Shown here piece after piece: positions 9,718 to 17,557 of a stretch of 64,000 nt of DNA. The stretch is from Yinghuangia sp051388915 (GTDB taxonomy: Bacteria; Actinomycetota; Actinomycetes; Streptomycetales; Streptomycetaceae): assembly GCF_051388915.1 (NCBI RefSeq), contig NZ_JBPKBH010000006.1, forward strand, positions 372,001 to 436,000, given 5' to 3'. The notes below the pieces were generated by a model. That model saw only the letters and a list, made by a program, of their open reading frames with translations. It was not told where the DNA came from and ran no database searches. The position numbers and the translations under genes are program-made. Position 1 is the first letter of the stretch. Each line of letters starts with the position of its first letter.

Positions 9718-9956
9718 GTGCAACTCCTTCCGACCTTCCCCATGATCCTGCCGGGCCTCCGAAAGCTCGCGCCGTCGCGCGGCGCTTACCGGAGTACTAA
9801 CCGCCTACCCGCGTTGCGGCCGGTTGATCATCGATACCGAACCGTTGCCATCGGCGCCGTTGGGGCTGCTCCCAAAAATGCCCATTCGAGCACCAAATCG
9901 CCGCGCCGGAAGGACCGATCGCGCACGGTCCCCCTTCCGTCCCGGTGACCGTCTCG

Positions 9957-9962
9957 TAATAT
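9957..9962 (+). promoter_or_regulatory. -10 element TAATAT for a leaderless hydrolase transcript
   Basis: TAATAT ends eight bases before the GTG at 9971, which has no Shine-Dalgarno sequence. Transcription would begin at or next to the start codon. Confidence 0.5.
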
Positions 9963-9970
9963 TGGCGACC

Positions 9971-10918
9971 GTGACCACCACTCAGGCAGTTTCCGGCGCC
10001 CCGGCGGCGGCCTGGCCTGTGCGTACCGTCCCGGTCGTCGGCGAGACCACGGTGGCCGTACGGCGCCACCCGGAGCACGACGCCGGGCAGCCCCCCGCCG
10101 TCCTCGTGCACGGCCTCGGCGGCTCCTCGCTGAACTGGGCGCCCATGGTCGCGAACCTGCTCGACGCCGTCGCGGCGGACATGGTCGACCTGCCGGGATT
10201 CGGCTTCTCGCCGCCCCCGCACGACGGCGACTACTCGGTGTCCGCGCACTGCCGCGCCGTCGAGGGGCTGATCCTGTCGCTCAACCGCGGGCCGGTCCAC
10301 CTGTTCGGCAACTCGATGGGCGGCGCCGTCGCCACGCGCGTCGCGGCCCGCCGACCGGACCTGGTGCGTACGCTCACCCTGGTCTCGCCCGCGCTGCCCG
10401 ACCGCAAGCCGCAGGTCACCGCGCTGCCGACGGCGATGATGGCCGTCCCGGGCTTCGCCGCGGCGCTGAACCGCGTGACCCGCAATATGACGCCGGAGCA
10501 GCGCACCCGCGTGTCGGTGGGGCTGTGCTTCGGTGAACCCCACATGCTGTCCGAGCGGGAGTTCAGCGACTTTGTCACCGAGTACCGGCGGCGTCTGGGG
10601 CTTCCGTACATGGTCGACGCGTTCACCAAGTCGGCGCGCGGCGTCGTCACCTCCTACCTCGAACGGGGTCCTCGCTCGTTGTGGAAGCAGGCCGCGGCCG
10701 TCCAGGCCCCCACGCTGCTGGTGTACGGCCGGCGGGACAAGCTCGTCGACTCCCGGATCGCGCGCCGTGCCGCGGCGACGTTCCCGGACGCGCGCCTGCT
10801 GATGGTGCCCGACTCGGGGCACGTCGCGATGCTGGAGCACCCGCGCGTCGTCGCGCGGGCGTTCCGGGACCTGCTGGCGGACACCGGGAAGCCCCTGCCG
10901 TCGGCCGAGGCCCGGTGA
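9971..10918 (+). CDS. Alpha/beta hydrolase
   Basis: A 315-aa alpha/beta hydrolase. HGLGGSSLNW forms the oxyanion loop, GNSMGG the nucleophile elbow, YGRRDKLVD the region of the catalytic acid and DSGHVAMLEHP the catalytic His. No signal peptide. The reaction is unknown; the family includes esterases and C-C hydrolases. GTG at 9971 is chosen because conserved sequence starts there and a -10 element ends eight bases upstream; the upstream in-frame ATG at 9824 would prepend 49 atypical basic residues. The stop is two bases before the DUF3152 start, so the two are likely co-transcribed. Confidence 0.85.
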   Translation: MTTTQAVSGAPAAAWPVRTVPVVGETTVAVRRHPEHDAGQPPAVLVHGLGGSSLNWAPMVANLLDAVAADMVDLPGFGFSPPPHDGDYSVSAHCRAVEGLILSLNRGPVHLFGNSMGGAVATRVAARRPDLVRTLTLVSPALPDRKPQVTALPTAMMAVPGFAAALNRVTRNMTPEQRTRVSVGLCFGEPHMLSEREFSDFVTEYRRRLGLPYMVDAFTKSARGVVTSYLERGPRSLWKQAAAVQAPTLLVYGRRDKLVDSRIARRAAATFPDARLLMVPDSGHVAMLEHPRVVARAFRDLLADTGKPLPSAEAR

Positions 10919-10919
10919 T

Positions 10920-12890
10920 ATGACCGTGGGCCGACACGGCGCAGCCTCGTACGACCAGCCCCATCCCGACGCACCCGACGCCGCGCAGGCGTACGGGCAG
11001 GAGTACGGGCGGGGATATCCGCAGGACTACGGCTACCAGGAGCAGAGCGGCTACGAGGCCGCCTATCAGCAGGCCCCCTATGCGGCGGCCGATGGCGGGT
11101 ACGCGCAGCAGCAGCCGTACCCCGGCGACTGCGCCGAGTCCGAGCACTACTCGGCCTCGTCGGGGCAGTATGCGGCGGTCCAGCAGCACCCCGAGCCGTA
11201 CGCGGAGCAGTACCCCGAGCAGTACGGGCACGAGTACGGGGCCGCCGAGCAGTACCCCGCGTACCCGCAGTACCAGCAGTACGCGGACCACCCGCAGTAC
11301 CCGTACGAGCCCGAGCCGACCCGCTACGACCAGGGCCCCGGGCAGCAGCACGGCTTCGACCCGCTGACCGACCCGCTCTACGGCTTCCCCGCGGCCGCCC
11401 CCGGGCAGGTCGACCCGCTCGCGGACCCGTCCCTCGACCCGATGGCCGCGCAGCCCGGGCCCGGGGAGTACGCGCAGTGGGCCGAGGAAGCGCCGCAGTG
11501 GACGGACGAGGCCCAGCAGCAGTGGGGCACCGGGCCGCAGGCGCAGTGGACCGCCGACCCGTACGCAGGCGAGCTTCTGCACAGCGTGCCCGCGCAGTAC
11601 GCGCCCGAGCCGCAGTACCGGCCCGATCCGGAGCCGGAGTTCGACCCGGAACCGGCCGCCTGGCACGAGACCGTCTACATAGAACCCGTGGACGACCAGG
11701 TGCAGGCGTCGGCGTACGAGCGCGGGTACGAGCCGCGTCGGGCGTCGTCCCCGCAGCCCGCCCCCGCGGACCGCGACGGCTACGACCCGCCCACGCGCGC
11801 CGGTGCGTACCCGGTCTCCCGCAGCACCTCCCGCACGGCCGCGGCGGCGCCCCGGCGTTCCGCGGAGGCATCCGTGCCCGCCTCGCGCACGGCGTCCTCG
11901 GCCGCCTCGCGCACGGCATCCGCATCCCCGGCCACCTCGGCATCCGCCGGACGCGCGGCCTCGCGCCGCGCCACCCGCACGACGTCGCGCAAGCCCCGCC
12001 GCCTCGTGGTGGCGGGCGGTGCCGTGGTGACCGGCGCGGTCCTCGCCGGAGCCGTCGTGATGCAGATGCCGGACGGCGGCACCGAGGCGCACGCCAAGGG
12101 CGACGGCGCGCAGGCCGAGGACCCGACCCGGCGCACCGACGACGTCGCGTCGCGCGATGCGGAGCGGCCCCAGGTGCAGGCCGCGCTGCCGGGCCAGGCC
12201 ACGCCCAACCCCGGGTCCTCCTCGCCCGCGCCCGGCCCGACGGATCTCCCGATCCCCACGCCGTCGGCGCCGCTGAGCACCACCGAGCGCATGAAGGTGC
12301 GCTTCGACCTGTCCGAGACGCTGGCGCTGAGCGGCAAGTTCGACGTCGTGCCGGGCAAGGTCCCGGCGCCGGTGAGCGGCGCGGCCAAGAAGTACACGTA
12401 CCGCGTCGAGGTCGAACAGGGGCTCGGGCTGGACGGCGAGCTGTTCGCGGCGGCCGTGCAGCAGACGCTGAACGACACGCGCTCGTGGGCCAACGGCAAC
12501 AAGAAGTCGTTCTCCCGCACCGACGGCACCGCGGACTTCGTGATCCGACTCGCCAGCCCCGGCACCACGCACAAGCTGTGCGACATGGCCGGGCTGGACA
12601 CGTCGATACAGAACGTGTCCTGCGACGCGGCCAGCACGCCGTGGGTGGTCATCAACGCGTGGCGCTGGGCCGAGGGCTCGCCCACGTTCGGCGACGACAT
12701 GCTCGGCTACCGGCAGATGCTCATCAACCACGAGGTCGGGCACCGGCTCGGGCGCAACCACGAGACCGAGGCCTGCCTGCCCGGCGGGCTCGCGCCGGTC
12801 ATGATGCAGCAGACCAAGTCGGTGGAAGCGGACAACGGGCTGATGTGCACGCCGAACGCGTGGCCGTACCCGCCGTCGATCCCGTCCTGA
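10920..12890 (+). CDS. DUF3152 membrane-anchored zincin-like protein
   Basis: A 656-aa protein. Residues 1-~290 are a low-complexity Tyr/Gln/Pro/Glu tract with repeated EQY, YPQY and PEPQ motifs. An Ala/Ser/Arg segment follows, then one transmembrane helix (about 360-382, VVAGGAVVTGAVLAGAVVMQ). The C-terminal ~230 residues are DUF3152: YRVEVEQGLGLDGELF, SFSRTDGTADFVIRLASP, and the zinc site HEVGHRLGRNHE (HExxHxxGxxH). Four cysteines flank this core and may form disulfides outside the cell. Topology implies a cytoplasmic tail and an extracellular metallopeptidase-like domain. The recalled mycobacterial counterpart is Rv3207c. The substrate is unknown. Confidence 0.85.
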   Translation: MTVGRHGAASYDQPHPDAPDAAQAYGQEYGRGYPQDYGYQEQSGYEAAYQQAPYAAADGGYAQQQPYPGDCAESEHYSASSGQYAAVQQHPEPYAEQYPEQYGHEYGAAEQYPAYPQYQQYADHPQYPYEPEPTRYDQGPGQQHGFDPLTDPLYGFPAAAPGQVDPLADPSLDPMAAQPGPGEYAQWAEEAPQWTDEAQQQWGTGPQAQWTADPYAGELLHSVPAQYAPEPQYRPDPEPEFDPEPAAWHETVYIEPVDDQVQASAYERGYEPRRASSPQPAPADRDGYDPPTRAGAYPVSRSTSRTAAAAPRRSAEASVPASRTASSAASRTASASPATSASAGRAASRRATRTTSRKPRRLVVAGGAVVTGAVLAGAVVMQMPDGGTEAHAKGDGAQAEDPTRRTDDVASRDAERPQVQAALPGQATPNPGSSSPAPGPTDLPIPTPSAPLSTTERMKVRFDLSETLALSGKFDVVPGKVPAPVSGAAKKYTYRVEVEQGLGLDGELFAAAVQQTLNDTRSWANGNKKSFSRTDGTADFVIRLASPGTTHKLCDMAGLDTSIQNVSCDAASTPWVVINAWRWAEGSPTFGDDMLGYRQMLINHEVGHRLGRNHETEACLPGGLAPVMMQQTKSVEADNGLMCTPNAWPYPPSIPS

Positions 12891-12994
12891 GACCGGCATC
12901 TCACGGTCCGGACCCCCTTCCCGGGAATCCGACACGCCATGGCACTGTTGGTGCGAGAAATGTCGCAGAACTAGGTCTGACCATCGGAGATCCC

Positions 12995-14173
12995 GTGTCG
13001 CTACCACCCTTGGTCGAGCCGGCTGCCGAGCTCACCGTCGACGAGGTCCGCCGGTATTCGCGCCACCTGATCATCCCGGACTTCGGGATGAGCGGGCAGA
13101 AGCGCCTGAAGAACGCGAAGGTCCTGTGTGTGGGCGCGGGCGGCCTCGGCTCCCCGGCGCTGCTCTACCTGGCCGCGGCCGGTGTGGGCACCCTCGGCAT
13201 CATCGAGTTCGACACCGTCGACGAGTCGAACCTCCAGCGCCAGATCATCCACGGCCAGTCCGACATCGGGAAGTCCAAGGCGCAGTCCGCCAAGGAGAGC
13301 GTCCTGGAGGCGAACCCGTACGTGGACGTCGTCCTGCACGAGGAGCGTCTCGAAGCGGACAACGTCATGGAGATCTTCGCCCAGTACGACCTGATCGTCG
13401 ACGGCACCGACAACTTCGCGACCCGCTACCTGGTCAACGACGCCTGCGTGCTGCTCAACAAGCCGTACATCTGGGGCTCGATCTACCGCTTCGACGGCCA
13501 GGCCTCGGTCTTCTGGGCCGAGCACGGGCCCTGCTACCGCTGCCTCTACCCGGAGCCCCCGCCCCCCGGCATGGTTCCGTCGTGCGCCGAGGGCGGCGTG
13601 CTGGGCGTGCTGTGCGCGTCCATCGGCTCGATCCAGGTCAACGAGGCGATCAAGATGCTGACCGGTATGGGTGAGCCCCTGCTCGGCCGGCTGATGATCT
13701 ACGACGCCCTGGAGATGACGTACCGCCAGGTCAAGGTCCGCAAGGACCCCGAGTGCGCGGTGTGCGGCAAGAACCCGACGGTCACCGAGCTGATCGACTA
13801 CGAGGCGTTCTGCGGCGTCGTGTCGGACGAGGCCCAGGAGGCCGCGCTCGGCTCGACGATCACCCCGCGCCAGCTCAAGGAGTGGATGGACGCGGACGAG
13901 AGCATCCACGTCATCGACGTCCGCGAGCCGAACGAGTACGAGATCGTCTCGATCCCCGGCGCGGTGCTCGTCCCCAAGAACGAGTTCCTGATGGGCAACG
14001 CGCTCGAAGGCCTGCCGCAGGACAAGCGCATCGTGCTGCACTGCAAGACCGGCGTGCGCTCGGCCGAGGTGCTGGCCGTCCTGAAGGCCGCGGGCTTCCA
14101 GGACGCGGTCCACGTCGGCGGCGGCGTCATCGGCTGGGTCAACCAGATCGAGCCGGAGAAGCCCGTCTACTGA
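12995..14173 (+). CDS. moeZ: MoeZ/MoeBR: adenylyltransferase-sulfurtransferase
   Basis: A 392-aa ThiF-rhodanese fusion, the size of mycobacterial MoeZ. Residues ~20-260 form the E1-like adenylyltransferase: VGAGGLGSPALLYLAAAGVG nucleotide loop, DTVDESNLQRQ, DGTDNFATRYLVND, and zinc cysteines CYRCL and CAVC. Residues ~285-390 are a rhodanese domain with active-site Cys in LHCKTGVRS. It activates C-terminal Gly-Gly sulfur carriers (MoaD, CysO type) by adenylation and thiocarboxylation for molybdopterin, cysteine or thiouridine synthesis. GTG at 12995 has GGAGA four bases upstream; the frame is open much further upstream but that is the shadow of DUF3152. A moaE gene lies at 47042. Confidence 0.93.
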   Translation: MSLPPLVEPAAELTVDEVRRYSRHLIIPDFGMSGQKRLKNAKVLCVGAGGLGSPALLYLAAAGVGTLGIIEFDTVDESNLQRQIIHGQSDIGKSKAQSAKESVLEANPYVDVVLHEERLEADNVMEIFAQYDLIVDGTDNFATRYLVNDACVLLNKPYIWGSIYRFDGQASVFWAEHGPCYRCLYPEPPPPGMVPSCAEGGVLGVLCASIGSIQVNEAIKMLTGMGEPLLGRLMIYDALEMTYRQVKVRKDPECAVCGKNPTVTELIDYEAFCGVVSDEAQEAALGSTITPRQLKEWMDADESIHVIDVREPNEYEIVSIPGAVLVPKNEFLMGNALEGLPQDKRIVLHCKTGVRSAEVLAVLKAAGFQDAVHVGGGVIGWVNQIEPEKPVY

Positions 14174-14219
14174 CGGTTGGCGCGACGGCCACCTGACGTG
14201 CCGTCAAGCTGCTTACGCT

Positions 14220-14251
14220 GCGGGCCCCTTCGGCCATCCGAAGGGGCCTGC
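14220..14251. terminator. Bidirectional hairpin terminator
   Basis: GCGGGCCCCTTCGG, loop CCAT, CCGAAGGGGCCTGC: 13 of 14 pairs, between the convergent moeZ and flippase-like genes. Confidence 0.85.
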
Positions 14252-14300
14252 GGGCGTTTCCGCGGGACGGGCGCCCCGTTTCCGGGGGACGGGCGCCCGC

Positions 14301-16724
14301 TCAGATGGCCTGCTTGCGTTGGAGGTACGTGAACGCCATCCAGCCCGGCAGCACCGGCAGCCAGAACGTCAGGAACCGGAACAGCAGCACCGCCGCCGTC
14401 GCGGTCTCGATCGGCAGCTTTCCGGTCGTCGTGAGGCCCGCGATCAGTGCCGCCTCGATCGCCCCGATGCCGCCCGGGACCGGCGCAGCCGAGCCGATGG
14501 CGTTGCCGGCCAGGAAGACGACGGCGATCGCGGCGAAGCTCGCCGACCCGCCGAACGACCGCACACACGCGTCCAGGCACAGGATGAACGACACGGTCAG
14601 CATCACCGTGCCGCCCAGCCCCGCGGCGAGCTTGGTCGGGGTCTGGAGGACGTCCAGCAGGCGCGGCACGATGCCGGAGAACAGCGCCGCGAGGCGCTTG
14701 ACCACGAAGCGGCGCAGCGGCCCCACCGCCATGATCAGCAGCGCCACCAGCGCGATCACCAGCAGACCCGCGATGACCGCGCCCGACGGGGCGAAGGACG
14801 GCGTCTGCTCGGTGCCCGCGATGTAGCCGAAGAAGACCAGCAGCCCGATGTGGAACACCAGGCCGCCGAGTTGCGACACACCGATGCTGGCCGCCGCGAG
14901 GGCCGCCGGCACGCCCGACTTCTGGAGGTACCGGGCGTTCAGCGCTACACCGCTCACCGCGGCCGGCATGACCAGCTTCACGAACGACCCGGCGAGCTGC
15001 ACGATCGTGGTGCGCCACACCGACAGCCGCTCCGGCACGAATCCGAGCAGCATCAGCGCGGCGGCCACGTAGCTGAGCGTCGACGCCACGAACCCGATCG
15101 CCGCCCAGCCCCAGTTGGCCCGCTCGAAGATGTCGCCCAGGTTGGCGTGCGTGAGCTGGGACAGCAGGAAGTACCCGGCGAACGCGGACGCCACGACCGT
15201 GACCAGCGTGCGCGGCCGGATGCGCTCCAGGCGGATCGGCTCGGCCTCGGCGCGCGGCCGCAGCTCCAGGATCCGCTCGCGGATCCCGGACAGCAGGTTC
15301 TGGTTCTTGCGCAGCGCCGCGCGTGTCGACCGGTTGAGCGCGACCTTCTGGAGCAGCGGCAGGCACGCGGCGACCGCGTCGACGCCGAGGCCCTGCGTCG
15401 CGGTGCGCACCGCCCGCTCGTCGCCGACCCGCAGTGCCAGCGCGGTCAGCATCTGCGCCGTGTCGATGCGCAGCGACAGGTCGCCCGACGCGATCTCGCC
15501 CGCGCGCAGGTCGACCAGCCACGGGTTGCCGTCGTGGTCGATGAGGAAGCTGCTGGTGCCGAGGCGGCGGTGGGTGAGGCGGTGCGCCTGGAGCAGCGCC
15601 ACCTGCCGCCAGATCTCCACCAGCAGTGCGTCGGTGAACTCGTCGTCGTCCAGCGCTTCGAGGCTGCGGCCGGGGATGTGCGCGTACGCGAGCAGCGCGG
15701 CGTCCGAGCCGACCTCGGTGGTGGCCACCAGGCGCGGCGTGCGGACCCCCGCGTCCGCCGCCGCGTAGGCCATCAGCGACTCCTGTTCCAGCGCCCGGCG
15801 CAGCGACAGGAAGGTGCGGCGCGCGGTGGTGACGCGCAGGCGCGCGCGGCGGTAGAAGCGGTAGACGGCGCCGGAGGTCTGCTGGTCGCGGTCCAGGACG
15901 GTGACGTCGAGGAGTTGGTCGTCGGTGAGCCGCACGGCGTACCGGCGGCTGTCCTCGGGGCCGTCGTCGGTGCGCACCGCGCTCGCGGCGACCAGGCCGA
16001 ACCGGCGCAGCGCGGCCACCACCGCGTCGGCGGGCGGGCGGCGGTTGGGCACGCCGACCGCGTACATCGTGGCGTACGCGATCGTCCGGCCGAGCAGCAC
16101 GCTCGTCAGCAGCGCGAGCGGGGTGGTGTAGCCGCCGACGAGGACGGTGGCCGCGTTGAGCGCCAGCAGCGTCCAGACGAGTGCCTGCCACTTGGGGCGG
16201 CGGACCAGGCCCACCGCGGTGATGTACGCGACGATCGGCGCGAGGTAGCCGTGCACCGGATCGGTCAGGCCGCCCCCGGCCAGCGGGCGGGTCAGCGCCG
16301 CCTCCAGCGCGTCCGGCCCCGGGCCGGTGACCCACCAGTCCAGGCCGAGCGACGCGGCGTAGGTGAGGGCCGCGGCGATGACGCCGTCCGCGACGCGCAG
16401 GCCGTCCCGGCGCAGCAGCCGCTCGACGCCGTAGGCGACCGGCACGACGAGCACCGCGACCGCGAAAACGCCGCCGGACAGGTTGAGGATCAGGCGGGGG
16501 AGGCTGTTCTGCGCGCCGCGCACGATGTCGGACTCCAGGCCCGACGTCGTCTCGCGCGCGATGCTGGCGAGGAAGAAGACCACGGCCAGCGCGAGGAGGC
16601 CGACCAGCACCCGCAGCAGATCGCTGGACCGGTGCACGCGGTTGGGTTGCGAGGGCTCGACGACGAGGGCGCGCCCGGTCACAGGGGCACCCACAGGAGA
16701 TGTTTCCTCTTGGTCTCGAATCAC
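14301..16724 (-). CDS. Membrane protein with pseudokinase-like and LPG-synthase/UPF0104 flippase-like domains
   Basis: An 807-aa protein. N-terminal third: about six transmembrane segments (residues ~38-225). Middle (~245-480): an aminoglycoside-phosphotransferase/ABC1-like kinase fold with LLAYAHIPGRSLEAL and HRLTHRRLGTSSFLIDHDGN followed by WLVDLRAGE. The catalytic-loop Asp of HxD is absent (HRRLG), so a pseudokinase is likely. C-terminal third (~505-805): about eight transmembrane segments of the UPF0104/lysylphosphatidylglycerol synthase type, including GNAIGSAAPVPGGIGAIEAA. Such domains move lipid head groups; a lipid-translocation role is inference. The recalled mycobacterial neighbour is Rv3205c. 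Start GTG 16724 is uncertain; a GTG about 45 bases inside has AGAGGA upstream. Confidence 0.75.
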   Translation of the reverse strand: MIRDQEETSPVGAPVTGRALVVEPSQPNRVHRSSDLLRVLVGLLALAVVFFLASIARETTSGLESDIVRGAQNSLPRLILNLSGGVFAVAVLVVPVAYGVERLLRRDGLRVADGVIAAALTYAASLGLDWWVTGPGPDALEAALTRPLAGGGLTDPVHGYLAPIVAYITAVGLVRRPKWQALVWTLLALNAATVLVGGYTTPLALLTSVLLGRTIAYATMYAVGVPNRRPPADAVVAALRRFGLVAASAVRTDDGPEDSRRYAVRLTDDQLLDVTVLDRDQQTSGAVYRFYRRARLRVTTARRTFLSLRRALEQESLMAYAAADAGVRTPRLVATTEVGSDAALLAYAHIPGRSLEALDDDEFTDALLVEIWRQVALLQAHRLTHRRLGTSSFLIDHDGNPWLVDLRAGEIASGDLSLRIDTAQMLTALALRVGDERAVRTATQGLGVDAVAACLPLLQKVALNRSTRAALRKNQNLLSGIRERILELRPRAEAEPIRLERIRPRTLVTVVASAFAGYFLLSQLTHANLGDIFERANWGWAAIGFVASTLSYVAAALMLLGFVPERLSVWRTTIVQLAGSFVKLVMPAAVSGVALNARYLQKSGVPAALAAASIGVSQLGGLVFHIGLLVFFGYIAGTEQTPSFAPSGAVIAGLLVIALVALLIMAVGPLRRFVVKRLAALFSGIVPRLLDVLQTPTKLAAGLGGTVMLTVSFILCLDACVRSFGGSASFAAIAVVFLAGNAIGSAAPVPGGIGAIEAALIAGLTTTGKLPIETATAAVLLFRFLTFWLPVLPGWMAFTYLQRKQAI

Positions 16725-16795
16725 CAGTCACCGCCGCCTTGATGGTGGCATGGAGTGCCGGGACCCGGCTGGACGAGGGGGTGGCGTCTGGCACG

Positions 16796-17263
16796 ATGCG
16801 GGGCGTGACTCTGCCCACGCCGATCGCCGAACGTGTTCTGGACCTGGTCGAACGCATCCCCGCCGGACGGGTGATGGCGTACGGGGACATCGCGGCCTGG
16901 TTCGCCGACGAGGAAGCGGAGGTGGGCGTTCCCGAACCCGACGCCGCCGACCGTGCCGACGCCGCCGACCGTGCCGACGACGCCGACCGTGCCGACGCCG
17001 CCGACCGTGCCGACGACGAGCGAGGGCCGGGCGGCGGGGCGGACGGCCCCAGACTCGGGCCGCGCCAGGTGGGCCGGGTGATGTCCCGCTACGGCGGCGG
17101 CGTGCCGTGGTGGCGCGTGCTGCGCGCGGACGGCACGCATGCCCCGGGCCTGGAGGACGAGGGCCTGCGCAGGCTGCGCGACGAGGGCACGCCGATGCGG
17201 TCCGGCGGTACGCGCGTGGACATGGCCAGGGCGCGGTGGGACCCCGCGTCCGACGAGGGGTGA
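16796..17263 (+). CDS. Alkyltransferase-like (ATL/MGMT-fold) DNA-binding protein with a repeat insertion
   Basis: About 155 aa. RIPAGRVMAYGDIAAWF and GPRQVGRVMSRYGGGVPWWRVLRADG are the ATL core; the position of the methyl-accepting Cys in PCHRV is Trp in PWWRV, so the protein cannot transfer alkyl groups but can bind O6-alkylguanine lesions and flag them for nucleotide excision repair. Between these halves is an extra ~48-residue acidic loop containing four DAADRA-like hexapeptides, absent from ordinary ATLs. Start is ATG 16796 or GTG 16805; neither has a clear ribosome-binding site. It is divergent from the flippase-like gene and upstream of adnA. Confidence 0.85.
   Translation: MRGVTLPTPIAERVLDLVERIPAGRVMAYGDIAAWFADEEAEVGVPEPDAADRADAADRADDADRADAADRADDERGPGGGADGPRLGPRQVGRVMSRYGGGVPWWRVLRADGTHAPGLEDEGLRRLRDEGTPMRSGGTRVDMARARWDPASDEG
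16940..17011 (+). repeat. 18-bp in-frame tandem repeat, four copies
   Basis: Units GACGCCGCCGACCGTGCC at 16940-16957, 16958-16975, 16976-16993 (one base different) and 16994-17011, encoding DAADRA. Likely prone to slippage length variation. Confidence 0.9.
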
Positions 17264-17557
17264 GGTCATGTCGGGCGCGCCGGGGGCCCCGACCGGGGAC
17301 GGAGCGAGAGCAGTGCCCGGTAACTCCGCGGCGATGCCGGAGGCCGACGACCCCTGTCCGGGTGCGTCCGGCGTGGCACGGGGGTCCCGTGTGATCTGAT
17401 GGGGCAAGGCCGCGCCCTGCCGACCGGGGCGCGGCTCCCCGCGCGCCTGCCGTACCGCCTTGATGACCCGCTCCACATCTCCCCGTTTCCCGGCTTCCCC
17501 GTCATCCCCGTCCCCGTCGTTCCCGAACCCCTCGGCTTCCCCGTAAGGCCCCGAGCC

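Noticed and set aside
11477..12994. Long N-terminal extension of MoeZ (898-aa frame)
   Set aside because: The extension is the shadow of DUF3152 in another frame; MoeZ homology and a ribosome-binding site place the start at 12995.
16818..16830. CGAACGTGTTC in the ATL gene as a LexA site
   Set aside because: Half-site spacing is two bases instead of the expected four, and it is inside coding sequence.
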